From assembly GCA_938039145.1 (NCBI GenBank), contig CALHVG010000036.1, positions 1 through 64,000 of the forward strand: 64,000 nt of DNA, given 5' to 3'. Position 1 is the first letter of the stretch, and each line of letters begins with the position of its first letter. The notes under the pieces were generated by a model. That model ran no database searches. It was not told the DNA's origin and saw only the letters and a list, made by a program, of their open reading frames with translations. Both the position numbers and the translations under genes were made by a program. This DNA is from an uncultured Treponema sp. (GTDB lineage Bacteria; Spirochaetota; Spirochaetia; Treponematales; Treponemataceae). Below are positions 53,809 to 62,631 of this stretch, one piece after another.

Positions 53809-56800
53809 ATGTCCGTTCTTACTATAATAATAGCGGTGGCTGTTGCCACAGGAATCTCTTATACCTTTCACTTGCTTGACAAGGATAAGAATTCTATGGA
53901 AAAGGTCAAAAGGTACGCCGACAAACGTCAGGCCGAATTTGACCAATATTTTGAAGGTCAAAAAAAATCTCTTCTTGCGGTAAAGACGGATGTCGAGGCG
54001 GAACAGATGAGGGCTGTCGCGGCTGTAAAAAGGCTTGAGCAGCAGCTTCAGGATTTTCAGACGCTTACAGAAAATCTGAAAGAGGATTCCGATTCCGTTC
54101 ACTCGATTGAAGAAAAACTTCAGAATTACGATAAAGTTTTGGACGAACTTGTGCAGATGACGCTGAAGGTCGAAGAAAATCTTTCGAATGTTAAAAAAGA
54201 GTCCGTCATCGTTGAAGATTTGAATTCCAGAATCCTTGAGCAGAAAAAAAGTGTCGATTCAATCGAAAAGCGCATTCCGCAGATTTCGTCGGATTTTTCA
54301 AAACTGAATGCCGAGCAGTTAAAGGCGATTGGCGGTCGGCTTCTTGAAGAATACGATGACAGAGGAAACAAAATAAAAACCGAACTCGACGGGCTTGTTC
54401 TTGAAGGAAAAAAAGTTCTTTCCGACATAACGCAAAGCATCGATTCCGCTTACGAAGACGCTTCTTCAAAGGCGGAAACTTTGGAAACTGAGGCGTTCAA
54501 TCATCTTAGCGAGCAGGCAAAGCAGAGGGCGGATGCGTACATCAAGGAATTGGACGCACAGAAATCCGAATTGGAAGCGAATTTGGAAAATCAGGTGAAA
54601 AATATGGAACGCCTGATAGTCGAGAGTGCCGCCTCTTCAAAAGATGCCGTTTCGCAAAAAATTGCGGCTCTTGAGACCGGCGTTTCTGCAAAGCTTTCCG
54701 ATTTGAATCAGAAGTTCGAGCAGGTGTACAAGGAACTCGGCGAAAAACTGAAGGTAAAATCGGATTCAATCGCTCGCGGGATGGACGAAAAATCTGCTGT
54801 CCTTCAGGCAAAATATGCCGGTCTTCTTGAAAACGTAAACGCAAAAGCCGAAAAGCGCATTCTTGAACTGCAGGAAAAAATCGCTTCCGCTCATGAAAAG
54901 TACGATGCACAGCTAAAAGGCGTTGATTCCAAGAACGACGGAAGGTTCGAGGCGCTTCGATTGAAGATAGACGATGCGGACAAAAAACTGAAGGCTTTGT
55001 GCGATGTTTCAATACAAAAATCGGACGGAAGTATAAAAGACATTCAGGAAAAAATCGCTGTGGCATTTGAAAAATGCAAGGCACAGGTTATCGAACTGAA
55101 CGAAAAATACAAGGAGTCCGTGGGAAAAATAAATTCGGGCTATGAGGCAAAACTCAACGAGATGAACCAGAAGAACGGCGAAAAAATGGCGCAGTTCCTG
55201 AAAAGCATCGAGGCAAACGAAGACGGCGTAAAAAAATCCATAGACGAATTGAAGGCAAAGAACGAGCAGCGGTTGCTTGAAATTAACAAGTCGGTTGAAG
55301 AGACGGATTCTACGCTTTTGGCGCATCTTTCCGACCTTGAAGGAAAATACAACGAGGTGTACGGCCGGCTTGACTCAAAAGTGAACGAAATCTACGACGA
55401 CCATGAAAACAAGTACATGGCAAAAATCGAGCTGTTCTCCAAAGATTATGACGCCCGGTTTGAGGAACTGGCTCAAAAATATTCCGCCGCCACGGAAAGC
55501 CTTTCCGACCAGATTTCTGCCGTGGAAAGACTTTACAGCCAAAAGGAAGGTGGAATCAATTCCGAGATAACCCAAAAAATCGAGGAACTCGGAAAGGTGT
55601 ATAACGAGCGGATAGAAAATCTGAAGAAAAGTCTTGCAGATTCTTTTTCCGAGGCGAAGGAGCGGACTGATTTACTCAGCAACGCTACGGTCGAATCCAA
55701 TGGAAAAATTGCGGCTCTCGAAGTCGATTTGGACGAAAAGATGCAGTTCGTCAGGCAGAAATATACGGGTCTTTTTGAGGATGCCTTGAGGAAGGCGCAG
55801 AAAGAGGAAGATGAAGCCTACGAGAAATTGAGCGCCGAAGCCCGGAATAATATCGAAAAATTTTCTTCTTCAATGGATTCAAAAATATCCGAATTGAAAG
55901 GCGAACTTGACGGAACGCTTGCCGTCATATCAGGCTCGCTGAAGAGCGCAATCGACGAGACGGAAGGCAGGGTTTCCAGAATCGAAGCAAAATGCGATTT
56001 GTCGATGGAAAAAATTTCTCTTGTCGAACCTGAACTGAACGAGAAAATCCGTTCGATAAGCGAGGAAATGCAAAAATTTAGGGAAGAGGCGAACAATAAA
56101 ATCATTCAGATAAACGGAATGCTTGACGATTCTTCCGAAAAAATCCGCAGGGCTTGCGATGAGCATGAAATCGAGGCGTTGAAGGACGTTGACCTGAAAG
56201 TCCGCACAATAAATTCCAATATAGAAAAATTTCAGGTGGTTGCGGAAAACAAAATCTCTGCCTTGAGCGAAAGCATAAAATCTTCTACAGAAAAATTGCA
56301 AGGTTTTGTTGAGGATACGGCAAAGAACATAAAATTCGCCTGCGAAAAACAGGAAACAAATGCGCTGAATGACGTGAGCCAAAAACTTTCCGCATACAAA
56401 AAGGATATTGAATACAAGTTGAGCAGGCTTGAGGTTTCCGGAATTGATGTGGATCGCCTTGAAAATAATCTAAAAGCCGCGATGGAAGCCGTCTCGAAGC
56501 GAGTGCTAGGCGATTTTGATTCGTTTACTTCGCTTCAGCAGAAGCATCAGGCGGAATTTGCCGCTTCATTCGAGGCGGATTCGCAGAAAATCGGTGCGGA
56601 ACTTCAGGCGTTGGAAGCAAAAATCGACGGACTGAAGGATTTTTCGCTTGGCAACATGACGCAAAAACTCCGTGGCTTTGAGGAAGAGTTCGCAAAAAAT
56701 CTCAAGATGCACGAAGATAAGATAAACGAGGATTTTTCAAATTGGAAAACCGATTTGGACGGAAAGGTAACGGCGTTTATCGGGCATTATGAAGACCAGC

Positions 56801-58602
56801 GAAAATCCCTTGAGGAAAGTTACACCGACGGGCTGAAGCAGAAACTTGCCCAGCTTGTCGTAAAAAACGAGGAGCAGACTGCCCGTGTAAACGAAGAAAT
56901 TGATTCAACAAGGGAAAATGCTCTTTCTCAGATTGAAGAAGTCAAGAAATTGGTGCAGTCTTTTGCAGGCGAAATCCAGTCTAAAATCGAAAGGACTAAC
57001 GAATCTGCTTCGGAATATATAAAAAGCACCACCGACAGGACGGAGCGGACAATGCTTTCGGAACTGGAAAAAATAAAGAAAACTTTGCTTGATGACATGG
57101 AATCGTTCCGTGAAAGCGTGAAAAATTCGCAGGAGACAGGGACGTCTTCAATCAGTGCGGCATTGGGCGAGTTCAATACGTGGAAACTTCAGCTGAATCA
57201 TCAATTGGACGAGACGAAGCGGCTTTATTCTTCGGAACTCGACGGCTTGAGACAGCAGACCGTTCAGAAGGTAAAAGATGCCCAGGATTTCATCGACAAC
57301 GAATATCGGCAGTTGATTGACAGTTCCACAAGGAAGGCGGAGAACGCTTCCGGCGAACTTGAACGAAAAATTTTGGACTTTTCCCGTGAGTATCGAGAAA
57401 AGCAGGAGACGCTTGCCCATAAAATCGAGGAACTTGACGGAAAGGCAAGCGATTCTGTACGGACTTATGAGGAGCGTTCTAAAGAAATCATCGAGCAGTT
57501 GCAAAGTATGTATTCCCAAATGCTTCAGGATACGGAAGACAGAGTTCGAGAGCAAAATGCGGATTCCGCGCGTAAACTTCAGGAACTCAGAGCTTCGATT
57601 CAGGCTGCATCCGAGCAAAATAGGAACGAACAAGGTGCGCTTGTTATGAAAATGCAGGAAGATTCCAATGCAATGCAGAGCCAGATGAGCGAACTTTTAA
57701 AAGAACTTCAGAACGTGAAAAACCAGATGAGCGTATACGAAAAAGCTGATTCCATGAAAAGGCAGCTTGATGAAAAGATTTCGGGGCTTGAAGATGATTT
57801 TGAGCGGCTTGAATCTTTCAGGGCAACGGCTTTGAATCTTACTGCGCAGTACAACCAAATCTGCAAAATGAAAGAATCCGTTGAATCTCAGATGGCGAAT
57901 TTTGAGGCGGAAAAACAAAAAATCGATTCAATCGGGCAGCGATACGAAAGCATGATAAAACTTTCCGCTACAATTGATGAAAAAATCCGCGGCTTGAACA
58001 CGACGTATGACGAACTTCAGAATATGGAAGTCCGTGTAAGATATTTCCAGGAAAATCTTGCAAGTCTTTCGGGGCGTTACGACAGGCTTGAGCAGAAAAA
58101 CGATGTCATAGACCGTGTTCTAAAGGACGTTGACCAAAGTTTTGAAAATCTGAAAGAACTTGAGTCCAGACTGAAAAACTGTTCGATTCAGACAGAAAAT
58201 CTGCCGCTTGCAATAAAAGACATTCAGCACGATGTCGATGAACTTTTGAGAAACGGCCCCAAAATCACGGAGGCTACGGGAAGACTTTCCACATTGTACC
58301 AGCTCATAGGTGATTCTCAAAAGCGGCTTGACGACATAAATTCCGCCCGTAACGGAATCGGAAGAACGGAACAGCGACTTCACGAACTTTCTGCCGAAAT
58401 TGATTCAAAATTCAAGATTTTGGAAAAACTTGTAAGGACGGACTTGGAAAAAGAACCCCGACAGATGAGTTCTCGACTTACACCGGAAGATAGGGACAGC
58501 ATAAAGAGGCTGAAGCACCAAGGCTGGACTACGGTGGAAATCGCTGCGGCAACAAAGCGAAGTGTAGCCGAAGTTGAAATGGTTTTGGATTTCCCGGAGT
58601 AG
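53809..58602 (+). CDS. Giant coiled-coil protein with membrane anchor and C-terminal helix-turn-helix-like domain
   Basis: 1597 residues. One N-terminal membrane helix (SVLTIIIAVAVATGISYTF, about 2-20), then roughly 1500 residues of almost unbroken heptad-rich coiled coil, rich in Lys, Glu, Asp, Ser and Ala and poor in Pro. It ends in a compact domain (about 1560-1597: RDSIKRLKHQGWTTVEIAAA then KRSVAEVEMVLDFP) that looks like the small helix-turn-helix end of DUF6115-type membrane-coiled-coil proteins. Large proteins of this plan are conserved in spirochaetes and, from memory, annotated SpiroCoCo. Likely cytoplasmic, tethered to the inner membrane; a structural role in cell shape, filaments or chromosome organisation is inference. 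Confidence 0.85.
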   Translation: MSVLTIIIAVAVATGISYTFHLLDKDKNSMEKVKRYADKRQAEFDQYFEGQKKSLLAVKTDVEAEQMRAVAAVKRLEQQLQDFQTLTENLKEDSDSVHSIEEKLQNYDKVLDELVQMTLKVEENLSNVKKESVIVEDLNSRILEQKKSVDSIEKRIPQISSDFSKLNAEQLKAIGGRLLEEYDDRGNKIKTELDGLVLEGKKVLSDITQSIDSAYEDASSKAETLETEAFNHLSEQAKQRADAYIKELDAQKSELEANLENQVKNMERLIVESAASSKDAVSQKIAALETGVSAKLSDLNQKFEQVYKELGEKLKVKSDSIARGMDEKSAVLQAKYAGLLENVNAKAEKRILELQEKIASAHEKYDAQLKGVDSKNDGRFEALRLKIDDADKKLKALCDVSIQKSDGSIKDIQEKIAVAFEKCKAQVIELNEKYKESVGKINSGYEAKLNEMNQKNGEKMAQFLKSIEANEDGVKKSIDELKAKNEQRLLEINKSVEETDSTLLAHLSDLEGKYNEVYGRLDSKVNEIYDDHENKYMAKIELFSKDYDARFEELAQKYSAATESLSDQISAVERLYSQKEGGINSEITQKIEELGKVYNERIENLKKSLADSFSEAKERTDLLSNATVESNGKIAALEVDLDEKMQFVRQKYTGLFEDALRKAQKEEDEAYEKLSAEARNNIEKFSSSMDSKISELKGELDGTLAVISGSLKSAIDETEGRVSRIEAKCDLSMEKISLVEPELNEKIRSISEEMQKFREEANNKIIQINGMLDDSSEKIRRACDEHEIEALKDVDLKVRTINSNIEKFQVVAENKISALSESIKSSTEKLQGFVEDTAKNIKFACEKQETNALNDVSQKLSAYKKDIEYKLSRLEVSGIDVDRLENNLKAAMEAVSKRVLGDFDSFTSLQQKHQAEFAASFEADSQKIGAELQALEAKIDGLKDFSLGNMTQKLRGFEEEFAKNLKMHEDKINEDFSNWKTDLDGKVTAFIGHYEDQRKSLEESYTDGLKQKLAQLVVKNEEQTARVNEEIDSTRENALSQIEEVKKLVQSFAGEIQSKIERTNESASEYIKSTTDRTERTMLSELEKIKKTLLDDMESFRESVKNSQETGTSSISAALGEFNTWKLQLNHQLDETKRLYSSELDGLRQQTVQKVKDAQDFIDNEYRQLIDSSTRKAENASGELERKILDFSREYREKQETLAHKIEELDGKASDSVRTYEERSKEIIEQLQSMYSQMLQDTEDRVREQNADSARKLQELRASIQAASEQNRNEQGALVMKMQEDSNAMQSQMSELLKELQNVKNQMSVYEKADSMKRQLDEKISGLEDDFERLESFRATALNLTAQYNQICKMKESVESQMANFEAEKQKIDSIGQRYESMIKLSATIDEKIRGLNTTYDELQNMEVRVRYFQENLASLSGRYDRLEQKNDVIDRVLKDVDQSFENLKELESRLKNCSIQTENLPLAIKDIQHDVDELLRNGPKITEATGRLSTLYQLIGDSQKRLDDINSARNGIGRTEQRLHELSAEIDSKFKILEKLVRTDLEKEPRQMSSRLTPEDRDSIKRLKHQGWTTVEIAAATKRSVAEVEMVLDFPE

Positions 58603-58614
58603 TTTCCGAGGTTT

Positions 58615-60204
58615 TCAGTCATCCGAAAAATCCATGAAAGTTGAAAGAGATTTTCGCATTGATATGGCTTCTTTTACGTCCTCAACGCCGATGTTTTCCC
58701 GCCCTTCCATATCTGCGATTGTGCGGGAAAGTTTAAGGCAGCTTGAAATTGCCCGCGGCGAAAATCCGTAGCGCAAACTTGCGCTGTCAAGTACGCTTTT
58801 TGATTCTTCATCAAGTTTGCAGAATTCCGCAATTTCAGACGGTACCAGCTGTGCGTTTTTCTTTCCCTGCCGTTTGCGCTGAGCTTTTGTCGCCCTTGCG
58901 ATTCCTTTTCTAAGTTCGTCGGTGGAAAAAACTTTCTGTTCGCTCGGCTTTTCTTCGATTCCGGCGTTTTCGTTTTCTGCATGAACTCTTATATCGATTC
59001 TGTCCAAAAGCGGAGCGGAAAATTTTTTCCAGTAAAGTTCTACCGCCCTTGGGGAACATAGGCAGATTTTTGTTTTTGAACCGAAATTTCCGCACGGACA
59101 CGGATTTGCCGCCATCAAAAGCTGAAAATTTGCAGGAAAAATGCTGGAACGCCCCGCCCGTACCAAAGTTATTTTTCCGGTCTCAAGAGGAACCCTAAGC
59201 ATTTGCAAAACGCTTGTCTTGAATTCCGCAGCTTCGTCCAAAAAAAGAACTCCGTTGTGGGCAAGCGAGATTTCTCCGGGGCGGCAGTAAGGGCCTCCTC
59301 CGCATATGCCTTCGGTGCTTGCCGTTTGATGCGGAGTTCTGAACGGAGGGATACGCACAAGAGATTCTTCCGGCGGTAAAAGACCGGCAAGAGAAAGTAT
59401 TCGTGTTACGCTTTGCCCTTCTTCCTTTGTTAAAAGCGGCAGCAGAGCCGGAAACCTTTGTATGGAAAGTGTTTTTCCGCAGCCGGCTTCTCCTACTGCA
59501 ATCAGATTGTGCCCGCCCGCCGCCGCCACCTGGAGCGAGCGGATAAGCCGCGCCTGTCCTTTTATTTCGGAAAATTCGAAGCCGGGTAAAACTTTCGGAA
59601 ACAGAACGCCTTCCACTGATTCTACGTTTTCAAGATTTTTTTCGTAGGCGGAATTATTTTTCCGTTCAGTGAAATTTTCGTTGTTATCAAGAGCGATGAA
59701 TGCTTCTTCCAGCGTATCCGCACCGAAAACCTTCATTCCCTGAACTTCCCTTGCTTCTTCCGCATTTGCAGCAGGAACGATGCATTTTAATATTCCTGCA
59801 CTTGCGGCTGTAGAAACCGCAGAAAAAACTCCCTTTACGTGCCGAACTTTTCCGGAAAGCTCAAGTTCCCCAAGCACAAGAATGTCTTCCTCATCGATTA
59901 GGGGAGAAGCGTTTTCTTCTGTGCCGATTTTATTTTTTGCACACAAAACGGCGAGCGCAATCGGAAGGTCAAATCCCGCTCCTTCTTTTTTAAGGTCGGC
60001 AGGCGAAAGACTTATAAGCACCCGTTCAAGCGGAAATTCCAGTCCCGAATTCCTGATTGCAGCCTGCATCCGTTCCCTGGATTCCTTTACTGTTCCGTCC
60101 GCAAGTCCGACTATGTCCACGGTAGGAATTCCACGCCTTAAATCGACTTCGACGGGGACGAGCGAACCTTCATATCCGAAGGGTGAAAAAGAATAAATAT
60201 GCAT
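58615..60204 (-). CDS. YifB/ComM-family Mg-chelatase-like ATPase
   Basis: 529 residues. N-terminal LonC-like domain (VDIVGLADGTVKESRERMQAAI, SPADLKKEGAGFDLPIALAVL), then an AAA+ MCM-like ATPase: Walker A GEAGCGKT (about 240), Walker B NGVLFLDEAAEF, and NPCPCGNFG with the C-terminal zinc-binding cysteines (CPCG, KICLCSP). ComM is a hexameric helicase that drives branch migration during natural transformation; whether this organism is transformable is unknown. AGAGG ribosome site and a TATAAA -10 upstream. Converges on the coiled-coil gene with only 12 bp between stops. Confidence 0.93.
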   Translation of the reverse strand: MHIYSFSPFGYEGSLVPVEVDLRRGIPTVDIVGLADGTVKESRERMQAAIRNSGLEFPLERVLISLSPADLKKEGAGFDLPIALAVLCAKNKIGTEENASPLIDEEDILVLGELELSGKVRHVKGVFSAVSTAASAGILKCIVPAANAEEAREVQGMKVFGADTLEEAFIALDNNENFTERKNNSAYEKNLENVESVEGVLFPKVLPGFEFSEIKGQARLIRSLQVAAAGGHNLIAVGEAGCGKTLSIQRFPALLPLLTKEEGQSVTRILSLAGLLPPEESLVRIPPFRTPHQTASTEGICGGGPYCRPGEISLAHNGVLFLDEAAEFKTSVLQMLRVPLETGKITLVRAGRSSIFPANFQLLMAANPCPCGNFGSKTKICLCSPRAVELYWKKFSAPLLDRIDIRVHAENENAGIEEKPSEQKVFSTDELRKGIARATKAQRKRQGKKNAQLVPSEIAEFCKLDEESKSVLDSASLRYGFSPRAISSCLKLSRTIADMEGRENIGVEDVKEAISMRKSLSTFMDFSDD

Positions 60205-60353
60205 CGTAACCTCTTTTGAATTTATAGTAGAACGATGAAAAAAACTGAAATCATTTTTGTTTTATTTTTATGTCGGACTTGATATTCCGCAATCGAAAAA
60301 AGGCGGTTTATTTTGCAACCGCCGAATATGAACTGTGATTTTTCGCTGAAAAT

Positions 60354-60394
60354 AGCAGGTTTCGTGTAAAATTTTATCCCGGCGTAAAGTGCCG
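60354..60394 (+). repeat. 41-bp direct repeat, left copy flanking the toxin-antitoxin pair
   Basis: Identical over 41 bp to 61135-61175, same orientation, 781 bp apart. It starts AGCAGGTTTCGTG and ends AAAGTGCCG. In this copy the following bases (TCAATCC) break the hairpin seen in the right copy. Confidence 0.9.
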
Positions 60395-60464
60395 TCAATC
60401 CGGAAAGATCTAAAACCGCAAACGGCTTGAACCTTTGTCGATTTGAAAACGGTGTTATGTGAAA

Positions 60465-60752
60465 TTAGATCTGCATTAAAGCCGAGTAATTCAAATGATT
60501 TTCTCTTGCGAAAGAAATAAAATCTTTTTCTTCTTGTGTTACTCGAATTTGAAATTTCAAAGGATGGCTAAACTTTAGTTTTCGACCAGCATTTTCTCTT
60601 GCGCCGCCATGTCCAAATTCTTTTACATAATTTGCAAGACCTGATTTTTTTAAGTATTCCTTTTCAGAAATAATTTTTTCATCAGGAGAAAGTTCTGCTT
60701 CCAATTTCTTAAAAACATAACCCTCCGAATCTTTCACATATACATATCCCAT
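60465..60752 (-). CDS. Probable antitoxin of the RelE-type module
   Basis: 95 residues. Three parts: a short beta-type N-terminus (GYVYVKDSEGYVFKKLE), a middle with GHGGARENAGRK, a motif common in small mobile-element proteins, and a C-terminus (KFQIRVTQEEKDFISFARE) that looks like a ribbon-helix-helix DNA-binding unit. No HigA-type helix-turn-helix. It starts 2 nt after the toxin's stop codon, so toxin comes first, the order seen in higBA. Expected to bind the toxin and repress the shared promoter. Function is inferred mainly from position. Confidence 0.7.
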   Translation of the reverse strand: MGYVYVKDSEGYVFKKLEAELSPDEKIISEKEYLKKSGLANYVKEFGHGGARENAGRKLKFSHPLKFQIRVTQEEKDFISFARENHLNYSALMQI

Positions 60753-60754
60753 AA

Positions 60755-61051
60755 TCAGATCTCCTTCAAGCGCTTCTCAGCAAGTTTTATAGTTTCTTTT
60801 GGAGTTTTCTGTGTCTTCTTTACAAAAATAACTCCTATTACAATAATTTTTCCTTCTTTATATTTAAATAAAGACCTAAGTTCATTTGATTTTATTTCAA
60901 AAATCTTTTTCTGAAGATGCTTTACTTTTACAAACTCAATTCCCTGTTGTTCAATTTTTTCATATTCTATTTTTAGTAAATCTTTTTGCGATTGTTCCAA
61001 AGATGATATTTCCGATTCAGCAACAGGAAGTTTTTCCACCTTAAACTTCAC
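60755..61051 (-). CDS. RelE/HigB (Gp49-like) toxin
   Basis: 98 residues, basic. The family core is visible: VKHLQKKIFEIKSNELRSLF then YKEGKIIVIGVIFVKKTQKTPKETIKLAEKRL, as in Gp49-like/HigB ribosome-dependent mRNA interferases (Lys/Arg-rich, with the last helix). Starts with GTG at 61051, only 6 nt after a -10 box, so the mRNA is probably leaderless. Base composition is more AT-rich than the surrounding genes, and the module lies between 41-bp direct repeats, both pointing to acquisition. Confidence 0.82.
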   Translation of the reverse strand: MKFKVEKLPVAESEISSLEQSQKDLLKIEYEKIEQQGIEFVKVKHLQKKIFEIKSNELRSLFKYKEGKIIVIGVIFVKKTQKTPKETIKLAEKRLKEI

Positions 61052-61057
61052 GAGTTA

Positions 61058-61085
61058 AATATATCATTTACCTTGATTTTGTCAA
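61058..61085 (-). promoter_or_regulatory. Promoter of the toxin-antitoxin module
   Basis: Minus strand: TTGACA (61085-61080), 16-nt spacer, TATATT (61063-61058), then 6 nt to the GTG start. A consensus -35. Confidence 0.7.
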
Positions 61086-61134
61086 CATTTTCAAAATGCG
61101 CAAGAAATCTGCAAGTCTTGTAACTTTTTGAAAA

Positions 61135-61175
61135 AGCAGGTTTCGTGTAAAATTTTATCCCGGCGTAAAGTGCCG
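61135..61175 (+). repeat. 41-bp direct repeat, right copy
   Basis: Identical to 60354-60394. Here it runs into a full hairpin, ATCCCGGC-gtaaagt-GCCGGGAT (about 61157-61179), half of which is inside the repeat. Confidence 0.9.
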
Positions 61176-61230
61176 GGATATTAAAGTCTCCTTGCGAAAA
61201 AATCCGCAGGGGCAGTTATTTTGAATTCGG

Positions 61231-62631
61231 TTAGAATCCGCCGACAAAGAATCCTGCGATGCATATTAACGCTGCAAGGGGAACATAAAGCCATCTTCCC
61301 AAATTATTCCAGAGGCTTCCCGCTTTACGAGATGCGCCTAAATTAACGGCATTCAGAATGTCGTCTTTTTTCATAATCCAGAACCATGAAAATCCGCCTA
61401 AAACTGCGCCGATAGGAATTATATAGATTGAAACAATATCCATCCATGTTCCCCATTGGTAAATCGCTTCCATGTTCACGCCTATGCCGAAGCACAAAAC
61501 GGCAAGCAAGGCAAGCATCGCATTGCGCTTTAAGCGCGGGAAACGATGCATAAGAGATTCTCCTACGGCTTCAAACATATTCTGCAATGAACTCACTCCG
61601 CCGAAAACGACCGCGACAAACAAGATTACGGCAAATATGCGTCCGAACCTGATTGTTTTTAAGATTTCGGGCAGCGTAACGAATAAAAGTCCCGGTCCTC
61701 GGTTTATCACGGAGTGAAGCGGAAGTCCGGCTGCTTTTGCGGCGGCAATTTCTGCGGCGTTGAACGAAAAACTTGCGGGAATGATTACAAGAGCCGCGAC
61801 CAAAGCGGCTATCGTATCGAATATTGCCGTACTGACAGCTCCGCTTATAACGTCTTCGTCGTCGGAAAGATAGGCACCGTAAACAATCATTCCGCTGCCG
61901 GTTATCGACAGTGAAAAGAATGCTTGCCCCATCGCCCAAATCCATGTCGCCGGCTTTAGAAGGTATTCCCACTGCGGTATAAACATATATTTATATCCTT
62001 CCGCTGCACCGGGCAAAAAAGCTACTCTAACGGCAAGGATTACGAAAAGTATGAAAAAAAGCGGCATCATTATTTTATTTGTCTTTTCTATACTTTTTGC
62101 GCCGAGTATCAAAGTAAGGAGAGTACCTATCACTATCGCAGCATGAAACCACACAAGAGAATACGGTTTGAAGGCAACTTCCCCGAACCATTTTTCCGAG
62201 CCGGTTTTGACAACCGTTTTGCCTGCTTCAATAATTTCTTCCGCCGCATAGGAATTAAAAAGACTTCCTGTAAGCGATGAAGTAAAACCTCGCAAAACCA
62301 TTGCGATTATGACCGCATAACCGAATGCGATACAAAGCGAACCCGCAAGCGGAAGCCAGCCTATCGCCTTGCCGGCTTTTTCTATTCCGCGGCTTTTCCA
62401 AACCATAGTGTATGCGCCCAAAGTTCCGGTGCGGGCTTTTCTTCCCACCGCATATTCTGCAGAAAGTCCTACAAAGCTGAACAACACGACAAAACACAGA
62501 TATGCAATCAAAAAAGCTCCGCCGCCGTTTGCAGCCATTCTATACGGGAAACCCCATACATTAGCCATTCCGACCGCAGAACCCACACAAGCAAGGATAA
62601 ATCCCCATTTGCTGTTAAATTGTTTTGACAT
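61231..62631 (-). CDS. NSS-family sodium-dependent transporter
   Basis: 466 residues, about 11-12 membrane helices. The neurotransmitter:sodium symporter pattern is clear: FILACVGSAVGMANVWGFPYR in helix 1 (sodium and substrate site), GGGAFLIAYL in helix 2, and YGAYLSDDEDVI near helix 6-7. Probably imports an amino acid, as bacterial relatives (LeuT, MhsT, TnaT) do. The conserved Arg of NxWRFPY, an extracellular gate residue in LeuT, is Gly here. GGAGG ribosome site. It stands alone next to the toxin-antitoxin cassette. Confidence 0.92.
   Translation of the reverse strand: MSKQFNSKWGFILACVGSAVGMANVWGFPYRMAANGGGAFLIAYLCFVVLFSFVGLSAEYAVGRKARTGTLGAYTMVWKSRGIEKAGKAIGWLPLAGSLCIAFGYAVIIAMVLRGFTSSLTGSLFNSYAAEEIIEAGKTVVKTGSEKWFGEVAFKPYSLVWFHAAIVIGTLLTLILGAKSIEKTNKIMMPLFFILFVILAVRVAFLPGAAEGYKYMFIPQWEYLLKPATWIWAMGQAFFSLSITGSGMIVYGAYLSDDEDVISGAVSTAIFDTIAALVAALVIIPASFSFNAAEIAAAKAAGLPLHSVINRGPGLLFVTLPEILKTIRFGRIFAVILFVAVVFGGVSSLQNMFEAVGESLMHRFPRLKRNAMLALLAVLCFGIGVNMEAIYQWGTWMDIVSIYIIPIGAVLGGFSWFWIMKKDDILNAVNLGASRKAGSLWNNLGRWLYVPLAALICIAGFFVGGF

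Noticed and set aside
60354..61175. Insertion sequence
   Set aside because: No transposase and no terminal inverted repeats; the flanking repeats are direct and 41 bp long.
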